DNA from: Deltaproteobacteria bacterium
GTDB taxonomy: Bacteria; Myxococcota; B64-G9
Assembly: GCA_019314375.1 (NCBI GenBank)
Contig: JAFCZJ010000093.1
Span: 1-32,959, forward strand
Length of the DNA: 32,959 bases
Reading direction: 5' to 3'
The notes beneath the pieces were generated by a model. That model saw nothing but the letters and a program-made list of their open reading frames with translations, had not been told where the DNA came from and did no database searches. Positions 17,461 through 25,353 of this stretch are shown in pieces (within the stretch, counting starts at the first letter, position 1; each line of letters starts with the position of its first letter). The position numbers were made by a program, and so were the translations under genes.

Positions 17461-19701
17461 ATGGTGCCAAACGACGAGAACACAACAGAGAGATTCCAAG
17501 AGCTAGCCCATCTGGCGCGGGGAGGCATGGCCGATATCATTTTGGCCAGGGAACAACTCGCCGACGGCGATAACCGGCTGGTTGTGCTGAAAAAAATCCG
17601 CCCCAATCTGGCCAAAGACAAAAAATTCCTCGAGATGTTTTTGGATGAGGCTCGTCTGAGCACCCTCTTAGACCACCCCAATGTGGTCCGTTCCTTTGAG
17701 CTCTGCTCGCAAAACAAACAGTCCTATATCGTCATGGAATACCTGGAGGGCGAAAGCCTGGCCTTCCTGGTCAGCCAATCCTTGCGTACCGGGTTCCAAA
17801 TGCCTACGGCCCTGGCGGCGGGCATCGCGGCCCAGGCAGCAGAAGGACTACATTACGCCCACAACTTGAATGACGAGAAGGGTGTCCCGCTCAACATCAT
17901 CCACCGGGACATCAGCCCGCAAAATATTATCGTGCTCTTCGATGGTGGTGTAAAAGTCTTGGACTTCGGTATCGCCAGAGCCAAAGACCGCATCCATCAA
18001 ACCCGAACCGGCATCACCAAAGGCAAGGCCGCCTACATGTCCCCGGAGCAGTGCCTGGGTAAAAAAATGGATGGCCGCTCGGATATATTTGCCCTGGGTG
18101 CCGTAATCTGGGAAGTCCTGGCAGGTCGCCGGCTGTTTAAGCGAGAGCAAGAGATGGACACCCTGATGGCCGTGGTTCGGGAGAAGACACCGGAAATCCG
18201 GACCTTCTGCCCCGAAATTTCGGATGTCCTGGAATCCATCGTCATGCGATGTCTGGACAAGGATCCGAACAAGCGCTATGCGAATGCAAGCGAGCTTGCG
18301 ACCACCCTCTGGGCCTATCTTAAAGACTCGAATCAGGTCGGCGACAAAGAGGCCATCTCCACTTTCGTCAAGACCGTCTTGGCTGACCGCATCGCCACCA
18401 AACAGAAACTCCTAGACGGCATCGACGCTGGCGAGCCCGCAGAGCCGGAGGAAATGACGGCCCTCAAGCCGGACACGGAAACCGCTCTGGGCGATGGCTC
18501 GAACAGCCAACAAGAGATCATGTCGGACATTCGATCAACCATCTCGGAGGGTGCCACCAGCGAAATGTCAACAGTCGCTGCCCCCCTGGACCTGACCGAC
18601 CATCTCTCCGACATGGACGAGCATGACGACAAGGAAGAAAGAGTCGAAAAGGGTCAACTGGTCGGGGACGCCGCCGGCGTCAAGGCGGTCGTGGACCTGG
18701 GTCAGGTACCCGAGTTGCCTCTGGAGGAAGAAAATCCGGATACGGAGCCACCCATCCCCAGCCAGGACACCTGCGTCGTGGCGATACCGACGGGGCCTGA
18801 AAATCTCCCCGACACCACGACTTCGGAGTCCGAAAAAGAAACGGTCTATCAAGGCAAACCGCTGCCAGCCGTGAAGCCTGGAAAAACGCGATGGATCTGG
18901 CTGATGCTGGGCATGAGTGTCGTCCTGCTTGTCCTCTGGATGGTCTGGCCACTCGGGTCCTCAGAGACACAGGGCCCTGGACCTGCCGATGTGTTGCTGT
19001 CCCCCACTGCAAGCGTGGACGCGGGACAGAAAACCCCCGTTGACGCCAGCAAGGGACAAATGCTGGACGCCGGAGAAGAAGCGCCCACGGACGCCGGAGA
19101 AGAAGCGCCCACGGACGCCGGGGAAGAAGCGCCCACGGACGCCGGGGAAGAAGCACCCACGGACGCCGGGGAAGAAGCACCCACGGACGCCGGGGAAGAA
19201 GCACCCACGGACGCCGGGGAAGAAGCACCCACGGACGCCGGGGAACCGACCCAAATCATAGTGACAGCAAAAGCCTGGGCCAGTGTCAGCAGCAAGCCAA
19301 AAGGCTGCCGGGTCCGGGTGGACGGTTCATGGCTGGAAGAAAGAACCCCCATCGCGGAAATCGAGCTCGTGGCGGAAAAACGCCACGAATTGGCCGTGAA
19401 CTGCAAAGGCCATCGCAGAGCCATGCAAAGCATCAAGCCCGAAGCCGGCCAAGTCATAAAGCTGGAGTTCAAACCGACCAAAATCAAGCGCCCCAAGACC
19501 GGTCGACTCCGCCTGAACACCGAGCCTTGGACAGAGGTCTACCTCAGAGGCAAAAGCCTGGGTATCACCCCACTGCTTGGCGCGCGCCTGCCACCAGGCG
19601 AGCATGTACTAAAATTGGTCAACAAAGAGATGAAGATAAACAAGACCTTGAAAATCAAAATCCGCGCCGGCCGTACCACCAACGTTCTCAAGCGCCTATA
19701 A
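17461..19701 (+). CDS. Transmembrane Ser/Thr protein kinase with PEGA domain
   Basis: A 746-residue Hanks-type kinase. The ATG at 17461 (AGGGAAT before it) is preferred over an in-frame TTG at 17416. The kinase domain (about 8-285) has a LARGGMADIILA glycine loop that departs from the usual GxGxxG, ATP-anchoring Lys44 (VVLKKI), the catalytic loop HRDISPQN (Asp150), DFG (Asp168) and the APE-equivalent MSPEQ. An acidic, low-complexity linker follows, then a membrane helix at about 478-498. Outside lie seven exact GEEAPTDA repeats (538-593) and a C-terminal region ending in a PEGA-like domain (TEVYLRGKSLGITPLLGARLPPGEHVL). It should sense or bind something at the cell surface and phosphorylate cytosolic targets. 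It follows murB, TPR and MORN genes. Its stop codon overlaps the convergent neighbour by 6 bp, with no terminator. Confidence 0.9.
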   Translation: MVPNDENTTERFQELAHLARGGMADIILAREQLADGDNRLVVLKKIRPNLAKDKKFLEMFLDEARLSTLLDHPNVVRSFELCSQNKQSYIVMEYLEGESLAFLVSQSLRTGFQMPTALAAGIAAQAAEGLHYAHNLNDEKGVPLNIIHRDISPQNIIVLFDGGVKVLDFGIARAKDRIHQTRTGITKGKAAYMSPEQCLGKKMDGRSDIFALGAVIWEVLAGRRLFKREQEMDTLMAVVREKTPEIRTFCPEISDVLESIVMRCLDKDPNKRYANASELATTLWAYLKDSNQVGDKEAISTFVKTVLADRIATKQKLLDGIDAGEPAEPEEMTALKPDTETALGDGSNSQQEIMSDIRSTISEGATSEMSTVAAPLDLTDHLSDMDEHDDKEERVEKGQLVGDAAGVKAVVDLGQVPELPLEEENPDTEPPIPSQDTCVVAIPTGPENLPDTTTSESEKETVYQGKPLPAVKPGKTRWIWLMLGMSVVLLVLWMVWPLGSSETQGPGPADVLLSPTASVDAGQKTPVDASKGQMLDAGEEAPTDAGEEAPTDAGEEAPTDAGEEAPTDAGEEAPTDAGEEAPTDAGEEAPTDAGEPTQIIVTAKAWASVSSKPKGCRVRVDGSWLEERTPIAEIELVAEKRHELAVNCKGHRRAMQSIKPEAGQVIKLEFKPTKIKRPKTGRLRLNTEPWTEVYLRGKSLGITPLLGARLPPGEHVLKLVNKEMKINKTLKIKIRAGRTTNVLKRL
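19072..19239 (+). repeat. 24-bp in-frame minisatellite in the kinase gene
   Basis: Seven head-to-tail 24-bp units encode GEEAPTDA. The first two carry GGA and GCG, the third GGG and GCG, and the last four GGG and GCA. The graded third-base changes indicate stepwise slippage from one end. Copy-number change keeps the reading frame. Confidence 0.95.
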
Positions 19702-20232
19702 CACTGCGCAGAGTGCCCAAGCGCCCTTTGACCCACAGCGCCATTCGCCCCCCTTCCGCATCAAAGCATGACAAGGCCGCTGGCCGTACGCCCCCAGTTC
19801 AACCGGCAGACAGGCCTCCAACCAACCCTTCCCTTCATCCGCATCACAGCCCCCCCCCACCAACCACTCTTCCGGCTCACAGCGGGCGGAAAGCCCGCCG
19901 GGATCACTTCGCAGCACCAAGCCGGTCTGCAAGCCGCGCGAGTCGACCTCCGGCCGGGCCAAACGCCACCTGAGCCGACGCAAGCGCAAGAGTTCCACCT
20001 GGCGGTAGGGTCCAAACTCCATCGTTGCTTTCCGGATGGTCGCCAGGGCATCAGCCGACTCGCCCGCCTGGGCTTGGGCCTGGGCCCGGGGCCACCAAAG
20101 ATACGGGTCCTCAAGATCCGGTTCCATCCGGGGTTCCGGGTACCACTTATGCCAGTGATCTCCGACCCAAATCCCGGCAAAAATTAGCGCGACCAGATTT
20201 AGCCCCAACAACAAGAACATGAATTTACGCAT
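19696..20232 (-). CDS. Small membrane protein with six-cysteine C-terminal domain
   Basis: A 178-residue protein of unknown function. A membrane helix lies at about residues 5-24 (FLLLGLNLVALIFAGIWVG). A short helical segment follows (AQAQAGESADALATIRKA, TPR-like). The C-terminal 70 residues contain six cysteines with a CEPEEWLVGGGC start and a WRCG...ALCA end. The same pattern closes the upstream gene product, so the two are related. GAGG lies seven bases before the ATG, and 9 bp separate the two genes. The cysteine domain would lie outside the cytoplasm and is probably disulfide-bonded. Domains with an xGGGC signature occur in secreted proteins of many bacteria, but no function can be assigned. 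Confidence 0.7.
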   Translation of the reverse strand: MRKFMFLLLGLNLVALIFAGIWVGDHWHKWYPEPRMEPDLEDPYLWWPRAQAQAQAGESADALATIRKATMEFGPYRQVELLRLRRLRWRLARPEVDSRGLQTGLVLRSDPGGLSARCEPEEWLVGGGCDADEGKGWLEACLPVELGAYGQRPCHALMRKGGEWRCGSKGAWALCAVL

Positions 20233-20241
20233 GAGCTGACC

Positions 20242-21006
20242 TCACAAACCCTTGGGTGCTTCGGCACATAAGGCAAAAGCACTCTCCGGACCAGCCTCGG
20301 CCGCGATGCCCTCGCTCTGCCCGCAATCCCAGACACCGCCCAGGACCGGGACCCCGGGCCGCTTGCCAAGCCCCCCCGTGGGCTCAGAACCGTCAAGCCC
20401 ACAAAGATTCACTCGACCCTGAGCGCCGCAACCACCACCCAGCATCAATTCATTCTGCTTGCAGCGAGCCCTGCCCGCGGCGCCCACTACTTTTCGAATG
20501 GGGCAAGCCGCATCAGGCCACGCAAAAGAAGGAACAGGCCGACCCGCCTTCATCAAGGCGGACTCCAACTCACCGGCCAGGCGAGCGGCCTCAAGCTGTT
20601 CGGAAAAGCCTTCCAAATGGTGCTCCAAACAATCCGCCGCTTCGCTCAAACGACCCGCCCGCTCCCAGACATCACAAATGCCGAGCCCGACTGACATTTG
20701 TGGCTCCATCTCACGCCAGCGTTCCAGCCTGGCCAAAGCCTGCTCATGCCGCCCTTGCCTGGACAAAACGAGGACCATTTTCCTCTGCATATAAGAATTT
20801 TGAGGATCGAGCTTCTCTACCTGACGTAGCAAACGAAAAGCCTCACCGGGGCGTTCTTCCATCAATTCCTCGTCCAGGTCCCACACAAGCCTGCGCGCCT
20901 GTTTTTGGGGCTGCATGTAATCCAAAATCCCCAGGAACAACAAAATGATCCCACCGACGAAAAGCCCAAGAAGGGTCATACCCACATCACTTCCGCGTAT
21001 CGCCAC
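20242..21006 (-). CDS. Membrane-anchored TPR-like protein with six-cysteine domain
   Basis: A 254-residue protein. The GTG at 21006 is chosen because AAGGGGA stands seven bases before it; the ATG at 20979 is the alternative. A membrane helix at about residues 10-29 (MTLLGLFVGGIILLFLGILD) anchors it. Residues about 50-155 read as three TPR-like helix pairs (GEAFRLLRQVEKLDPQN, HEQALARLERWREMEPQ, LSEAADCLEHHL). The C-terminal domain (from about 165) has the pattern C..ELMLGGGC..C..VWDCG..ALCA, matching its smaller downstream neighbour. The TPR part would bind a partner in the periplasm. The two genes form an operon convergent with the Ser/Thr kinase gene. No function is known. Confidence 0.72.
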   Translation of the reverse strand: MAIRGSDVGMTLLGLFVGGIILLFLGILDYMQPQKQARRLVWDLDEELMEERPGEAFRLLRQVEKLDPQNSYMQRKMVLVLSRQGRHEQALARLERWREMEPQMSVGLGICDVWERAGRLSEAADCLEHHLEGFSEQLEAARLAGELESALMKAGRPVPSFAWPDAACPIRKVVGAAGRARCKQNELMLGGGCGAQGRVNLCGLDGSEPTGGLGKRPGVPVLGGVWDCGQSEGIAAEAGPESAFALCAEAPKGL

Positions 21007-21043
21007 AAGCTTTCCCCTTGTCCATTAATTCTCAGGTTTTCCA

Positions 21044-21072
21044 TGGGTAGCCCTTAGCCCCGAGCCTGTCAA
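21044..21072 (-). promoter_or_regulatory. Candidate promoter of the TPR/six-cysteine operon
   Basis: On the reverse strand a perfect TTGACA (21067-21072) is followed after 17 bases by TACCCA (21044-21049), a weak -10 box. Transcription would begin about 30 bases before the GTG at 21006. Confidence 0.3.
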
Positions 21073-21116
21073 GGAGATCAACCCAGTCCACATGGGACAC
21101 CCGCGATTCGCTTGCC

Positions 21117-21146
21117 TTGACCACAACCCCCTACATGCCTTAGATT
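21117..21146 (+). promoter_or_regulatory. Candidate promoter of the first cysteine-repeat lipoprotein
   Basis: TTGACC (21117-21122) is followed after 18 bases by TAGATT. The second paralog has a similar arrangement at 23350 onward (CTTGATCAC, then TAGGTC about 20 bases later), so the promoter may have been duplicated with the gene. The -10 boxes are weak. Confidence 0.3.
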
Positions 21147-21150
21147 GGGA

Positions 21151-21186
21151 CACTGCGCAACACGCCGCAGCATAACGTTATCAACC
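21151..21186. repeat. Leader copy of the GCGCAA-ACGCCGCAGCATAACGT repeat
   Basis: A short copy of a local intergenic repeat lies between the promoter and ribosome-binding site of the first lipoprotein gene. Its core ACGCCGCAGCATAACG recurs at 23411-23427 (one mismatch) and twice within 25083-25275. Confidence 0.7.
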
Positions 21187-21200
21187 AAGGAGGAATATCG

Positions 21201-23222
21201 ATGAGTCATTTGCGTCAGAATTCAAGTTACTGGAGTCTATTGTTGGTTTTGGTGGTTGCCTTCGGTTTGGCAGGTTGCGGGGACGATGAAAGCAACCCCA
21301 CCTGCGATCCGGCCTGCGATGCCAACCTGTGCATGACCTGCCAGGACGGCACCTGCGTAACCACCTGCACCGCCGGCCAGACCTGCAACGCGGGCACCTG
21401 CGTCGACGATACCACCTGCGACCCGGCCTGCGATGCCAACCTGTGCATGGCATGCGTGGACGGCACTTGCGAATCCACATGCACCGCCGGTCAAATCTGT
21501 GACGCCGGCACCTGCGTCGCCGACAACACCTGCGACCCGGCCTGCGATGCGGACCTTTGCATGGCATGCGTGGACGGCACTTGCGAATCCACCTGCGCCC
21601 TCGGCCAAGTCTGTGACGGCGCCGGCACCTGCGTCGCCGACACCACCTGCGACCCGGCCTGCGATGCGGACCTTTGCATGACTTGTGATGCCGGCACCTG
21701 CGTGACTTCCTGCACCGAAGGTCAAACCTGTGACGGCTCCGGCACCTGCGTCGCCGACAACGTCTGCGATCCGGCCTGCGATGCGGACCAATGCATGACC
21801 TGCGTGGACGGCACTTGCGAATCCACCTGCACCGAAGGTCAAACCTGTGACGGCTCCGGCACCTGCGTCGCCGACACCACCTGCGACCCGGCCTGCGATG
21901 CGGATCTTTGCATGACCTGCGTTGATGGCGCTTGTGAATCCACCTGCACCCTCGGCCAAGTCTGTGATGGCGCCGGCACCTGCGTCGCCGACGACACATG
22001 TAGCCCCGCTTGCGATGCTGACATGTGCATGGTTTGTAGCGACGGCACCTGCGTGACTTCCTGCACCGCCGTTGAAGCCTGTGACGGCGCCGGTGCCTGC
22101 GTCAGCAACTGTGATAGCATGGCCGACATACGAGCCCAGGCTGATGGCCCCCTGGACACACCCATCCAGATCTGCCCGGCCTACGTGACCTACCTCACCG
22201 ACACGGGCTTCTTTTTGCAGAAGGACCCCGAAGGCCCGGCCATTTATTCCTTCGAAGGATGGGACTGGAACGCGGACAACCTGCTGGCGGTGGGCGACTA
22301 CATCACCATGCCGATCACCGAACTCACCACTTACTTCGGACTCAAAGAGATCACCGACCACGATACCATCGAGGTCCTCACAACCGGCAACAGCATCGAC
22401 AGCCTGATCCAAGACCTCAGCGCGGGCACCGTGCCCAGCGAGGACTTAGAGAGCGAAATCGTCAGCCTGACCGAAGCCACCATCACGGCCATCGACGGCT
22501 CGGACTTAACCATCGATTACGGCACGGCCACGGGCGTCGAAATTCACGCATCTGAACTGGACGGCAGCTTCTGCGTAGATGCCACTTTTGACTTCTTGGG
22601 TCTGGGTGGCGACAACAACGGCACGCACAACCTGCGCTCTTTCTACGTCACCGACTTTTCCAACATCAACACGGATGACTGCCCCGACCTGGGCCGTGCC
22701 CCTGTTGCCGGTGATCTGGTGCTCAACGAATTCTTGGCAGATCCCCCAGCGGGCGACGCTGGTGACGCAAACTGCGACGGGACACGCGAAGGAACCGAAG
22801 ACGAATTCATAGAAATCATCAACATCTCAGGAGAGGATTTGAACTTGAGCGGCGTTGTTATCTCCGACAGCGCCAACCCGAAATACACTTTCGTTGCTTA
22901 TTCCTTGCCCGCCGATCAGGTCCTGCTGGTCTACGGTGGCGGCATCCCAACTTGCACCTTGCCGGCCAATGTACAGACCTTAATCGTGGGCGGCAACGGA
23001 CTAGGCCTGAACAATTCCGGCGACGAGGTCAATTTAGCTGACGCAAACGACGTCAGCCTAATCAGCTACTCTTATGGCGCAGAGGCAAACCACGACCAGT
23101 CCATGACGCTAACCCCAGACATAACCGGCACGTCCTATGAGCAACACGCAACAGCCGATACGGTCGACGGCAGTCTTTTCTCGCCGGGTACCGCCATCGA
23201 CGGTAGCGCCCTGGCTCCCTGA
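21201..23222 (+). CDS. Cysteine-repeat lipoprotein with OB-like and lamin-tail domains
   Basis: A 673-residue surface lipoprotein. The lipobox LAGC gives lipidated Cys26, followed by GDDE. Seven tandem repeats of 38-39 residues (about 34-305) each hold eight cysteines in the order C3C4C2C4C3C5C4-5C, starting TCDPACDA. About 310-490 resembles the OB-like module found with secreted nucleases (TDTGFFLQKDPEGPAIYSF, VGDYITMPITELTTYFGLKEI). About 503-640 is a lamin-tail domain (LVLNEFLADPP, DEFIEIINISGEDLNLSG). The product is probably displayed on the outer membrane, with the cysteine repeats as a rigid, disulfide-bonded stalk. No nuclease domain is present, and the ligand is unknown. AAGGAGGAATATCG precedes the ATG. 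A near-identical leader and a paralog follow downstream. Confidence 0.85.
   Translation: MSHLRQNSSYWSLLLVLVVAFGLAGCGDDESNPTCDPACDANLCMTCQDGTCVTTCTAGQTCNAGTCVDDTTCDPACDANLCMACVDGTCESTCTAGQICDAGTCVADNTCDPACDADLCMACVDGTCESTCALGQVCDGAGTCVADTTCDPACDADLCMTCDAGTCVTSCTEGQTCDGSGTCVADNVCDPACDADQCMTCVDGTCESTCTEGQTCDGSGTCVADTTCDPACDADLCMTCVDGACESTCTLGQVCDGAGTCVADDTCSPACDADMCMVCSDGTCVTSCTAVEACDGAGACVSNCDSMADIRAQADGPLDTPIQICPAYVTYLTDTGFFLQKDPEGPAIYSFEGWDWNADNLLAVGDYITMPITELTTYFGLKEITDHDTIEVLTTGNSIDSLIQDLSAGTVPSEDLESEIVSLTEATITAIDGSDLTIDYGTATGVEIHASELDGSFCVDATFDFLGLGGDNNGTHNLRSFYVTDFSNINTDDCPDLGRAPVAGDLVLNEFLADPPAGDAGDANCDGTREGTEDEFIEIINISGEDLNLSGVVISDSANPKYTFVAYSLPADQVLLVYGGGIPTCTLPANVQTLIVGGNGLGLNNSGDEVNLADANDVSLISYSYGAEANHDQSMTLTPDITGTSYEQHATADTVDGSLFSPGTAIDGSALAP
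21300..22112 (+). repeat. Seven tandem 114-117-bp cysteine-repeat units
   Basis: The DNA encoding the seven eight-cysteine repeats is highly similar from unit to unit. Long shared stretches include GGCACCTGCGTCGCCGAC and TGCGACCCGGCCTGCGATG. Unit lengths are multiples of three. Similarity at the DNA level and sharing of units with the downstream paralog point to recent expansion or gene conversion. Confidence 0.9.
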
Positions 23223-23252
23223 GTCAGTAACACGTAGCCATTGAAGCAATCA

Positions 23253-23284
23253 TCCCGGAGGCCTTCTGGCCTCCGGGATTTTTT
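23253..23284 (+). terminator. Rho-independent terminator of the first lipoprotein gene
   Basis: TCCCGGAGGCC-TTCT-GGCCTCCGGGA is a perfect 11-bp stem followed by six T residues, starting 30 bp after the stop codon. Confidence 0.9.
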
Positions 23285-23400
23285 GCTCAAATTCTTCAAG
23301 TCAAAGCCTCGGTTTTCCGGAAACTCGGGAGTGTATCCGTCACGTGACCTTGATCACCGACATGGCCTCTGCGGTAGGTCAATTATCTCTCATTTACGGC

Positions 23401-23490
23401 AGGCTACGCAACACGCCGCAGCACAACGTGGTACCAACGAATCAAAAAACGATTCGTAAATGCCGCCAACATTGCGTTATCAACCAAGGA
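23401..23490. repeat. Leader copy of the intergenic repeat before the second lipoprotein gene
   Basis: This block holds ACGCAACACGCCGCAGCA, then AACGAATC-AAAAAAC-GATTCGT (an inverted repeat), then TGCGTTATCAACC joined to the ribosome-binding site. The same modules form the larger array after this gene at 25083-25280. The joint TATCAACCAAGGAGGAATAT is identical to that of the first paralog. Confidence 0.75.
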
Positions 23491-23499
23491 GGAATATCG

Positions 23500-25077
23500 A
23501 TGAATCATTTGCGTCAGAATTCATGTTACTGGAGTCTGTTTTTGGTCCTGGTGGTCGGCTTCGGTCTGGCAGGCTGCGGGGATGATGAAGGCGACCCCAC
23601 ATGTGATCCGGCCTGCGATGCCAACCTGTGCATGACCTGCCAGGACGGTGCCTGCGCAACCACCTGCACCGCCGGTCAAACCTGTGACGGCTCCGGCACC
23701 TGCGTCGCCGACACCACCTGCGACCCGGCCTGCGATGCCAACCTGTGCATGGCTTGCGTGGACGGCACTTGCGAATCCACCTGCACCACCGATCAAATCT
23801 GTGACGCCGGCACCTGCGTCGCCGACAACACCTGCGACCCGGCCTGCGATGCGGACCTTTGCATGATTTGTGATGCCGGCACCTGCGTGACTTCCTGCAC
23901 CGTCGGTCAAACCTGTGACGGCTCCGGTACCTGCGTCGCCGACACCACCTGCGACAACATCGCTGCCTTGCGCGGGATGGAAGACGGAGTCGTCATGGAT
24001 CCAGCCATGCCGATGTGCCCGGCCTACGTCACCTATATCACCGACAGAGGCTTCTTTTTGCAGACCGACCCCGAGGGCCCGGCCATCTATTCTTTCGAGG
24101 AATGGAATTGGAACGACGAAAACCTGCTGGCGGTGGGTGATTACATCACCATGCCGGTGATCGAGGTAGACAACTACTTCAGTCAAAAACAAATCACCGT
24201 TCACGCCGCTTTCGAGATCATCAGCAGTGGCAACAGCGTCGCCGGCCTGGTCCAGGACCTGAGCTCGGGCATCCTGCCCAGCGAGGAGCTGGAATGCGAG
24301 CTTATCAACTTGACCGGGGCCACCATCACGCTCCTCGATGGCTCGGACTTGACCATCGCCTACGGAACGGCCACGAACGTCAATCTCTACGCCGACAATC
24401 TCCCGCTCACCTTGTGCACGGGTGCCACCTTCGACTTCCTGGGTCTTGCCGCCGACTTCGACGGTGTACACAACCTGCGGTCCTACGATGCCGGTGACTT
24501 TTCCAACATCAACACGGACAACTGCCCCGACCTGGGCCGGGTGCCCGTGGCCGGCGATCTGCTGCTCAATGAATTCATGGCCGACCCGGCCAATGATCTG
24601 GCCGGCGACGCCAACTGCGACGGCATCCGGGACAGCAATGGGGTCCAGGATGAATTCGTCGAGATCGTCAACGTCTCCGGCGAGGACTTGGATTTGAGCG
24701 GCGTGACCATCGCCGACGAATACGGCCCGCGCCACACCTTCAGGGGATTCAGCCTGCCGACAGGCGGGGTGGTCGTGGTCTTTGGCGGTGGAAGCCCGGA
24801 CTGCAACTGGCACACCAACGTACTGGCCGTCGTGGCCACCAGCGGAGCACTGGGCCTGAACAACGGCGGTGACACCATCACCTTGACCGCCGCCGACGCC
24901 AGCACCGAACTGCTCACCCATACCTACGGCAACGAAGGCGGCAACAACGAGTCCTTGACCCTGAGTCCTGACCTGAACACCGGCAACCCCTATGCCGGCC
25001 ACAGCACGGCAGACACGGTCGACGGCAGTCTTTTCTCGCCGGGTACCACCATCGAAGGCGGCATCCTGGGCAACTAA
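23500..25077 (+). CDS. Cysteine-repeat lipoprotein with lamin-tail domain, shorter paralog
   Basis: A 525-residue lipoprotein, clearly a paralog of the upstream gene product. The frame is open from 23344, but the ATG at 23500 has the same AAGGAGGAATATCG leader and the same N-terminus (HLRQNS, Cys26 in LAGC). It has only three eight-cysteine repeats (about 34-150). The OB-like module (about 155-345: YVTYITDRGFFLQTDPEG, VGDYITMPVIEVDNYF) and the lamin-tail domain (from about 353: LLLNEFMADPAND, DEFVEIVNVSGEDLDLSG) follow. Both paralogs end with nearly the same sequence (ADTVDGSLFSPGT). Loss or gain of repeat units is the main difference. The pair may give two stalk lengths for similar surface modules. 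Confidence 0.85.
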   Translation: MNHLRQNSCYWSLFLVLVVGFGLAGCGDDEGDPTCDPACDANLCMTCQDGACATTCTAGQTCDGSGTCVADTTCDPACDANLCMACVDGTCESTCTTDQICDAGTCVADNTCDPACDADLCMICDAGTCVTSCTVGQTCDGSGTCVADTTCDNIAALRGMEDGVVMDPAMPMCPAYVTYITDRGFFLQTDPEGPAIYSFEEWNWNDENLLAVGDYITMPVIEVDNYFSQKQITVHAAFEIISSGNSVAGLVQDLSSGILPSEELECELINLTGATITLLDGSDLTIAYGTATNVNLYADNLPLTLCTGATFDFLGLAADFDGVHNLRSYDAGDFSNINTDNCPDLGRVPVAGDLLLNEFMADPANDLAGDANCDGIRDSNGVQDEFVEIVNVSGEDLDLSGVTIADEYGPRHTFRGFSLPTGGVVVVFGGGSPDCNWHTNVLAVVATSGALGLNNGGDTITLTAADASTELLTHTYGNEGGNNESLTLSPDLNTGNPYAGHSTADTVDGSLFSPGTTIEGGILGN

Positions 25078-25082
25078 GGCAA

Positions 25083-25280
25083 CCGATTCGTAATTGCCAC
25101 TAACACTGCGCAATACGCCGCAGCATAACGTGGCAGCATAACGTGGCACTAACGAATCAATAAACGATTCGTAAATGCCACTAACACTGCGCAATACGCC
25201 GCAGCATAACGTGGCAGCATAACGTGGCAGCATAACGTGGCACTAACGAATCAATAAACGATTCGTAATTGCCACTAACA
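25083..25280. repeat. Nested intergenic repeat array
   Basis: GATTCGTAA(A/T)TGCCACTAAC begins three times, at 25085, 25166 and 25260, with periods of 81 and 94 bases. The 13-base difference is one extra copy of CAGCATAACGTGG, present twice in the first unit and three times in the second. Each unit also contains GCGCAATACGCCGCAG and the inverted repeat ACGAATC-AATAAAC-GATTCGT. It occupies the space between the stop codon and the terminator of the second lipoprotein gene. Confidence 0.9.
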
Positions 25281-25283
25281 TCT

Positions 25284-25328
25284 AAAAAAAATCATCCCGG
25301 AGGCCGTAAGGTCTCCGGGATTTTTTTT
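25284..25328. terminator. Bidirectional rho-independent terminator
   Basis: TCCCGGAGGCC-GTAA-GGTCTCCGGGA is flanked by eight A residues on the left and eight T residues on the right. It can serve both the second lipoprotein gene and the convergent cyclase gene. The left stem arm is identical to the terminator of the first paralog (23253), so this element was duplicated as well. Confidence 0.9.
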
Positions 25329-25353
25329 CAATGTTGTGGAGGGGACTTCGAGC

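Noticed and set aside
18849..19520. Reverse-strand ORF of 223 codons with SSPASVGA repeats
   Set aside because: It is the mirror of the kinase minisatellite, inside a well-supported gene, with no ribosome-binding site.
21237..22412. Reverse-strand ORF of 391 codons rich in Gly, Ala and Val
   Set aside because: It is the antisense of the cysteine repeats. The period of the repeat keeps stop codons out of this frame, and the forward gene has a lipobox, ribosome-binding site and terminator.
23521..25233. Reverse-strand ORF of 570 codons, beginning inside the intergenic repeat array
   Set aside because: It is antisense to the second lipoprotein gene. Its first part merely translates the 81-bp repeat, and it has no ribosome-binding site.
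25083..25280. Possible integron attC sites in the repeat array
   Set aside because: The required paired RYYYAAC and GTTRRRY core sites are not found at the ends of the units, and no integrase is present in the window.
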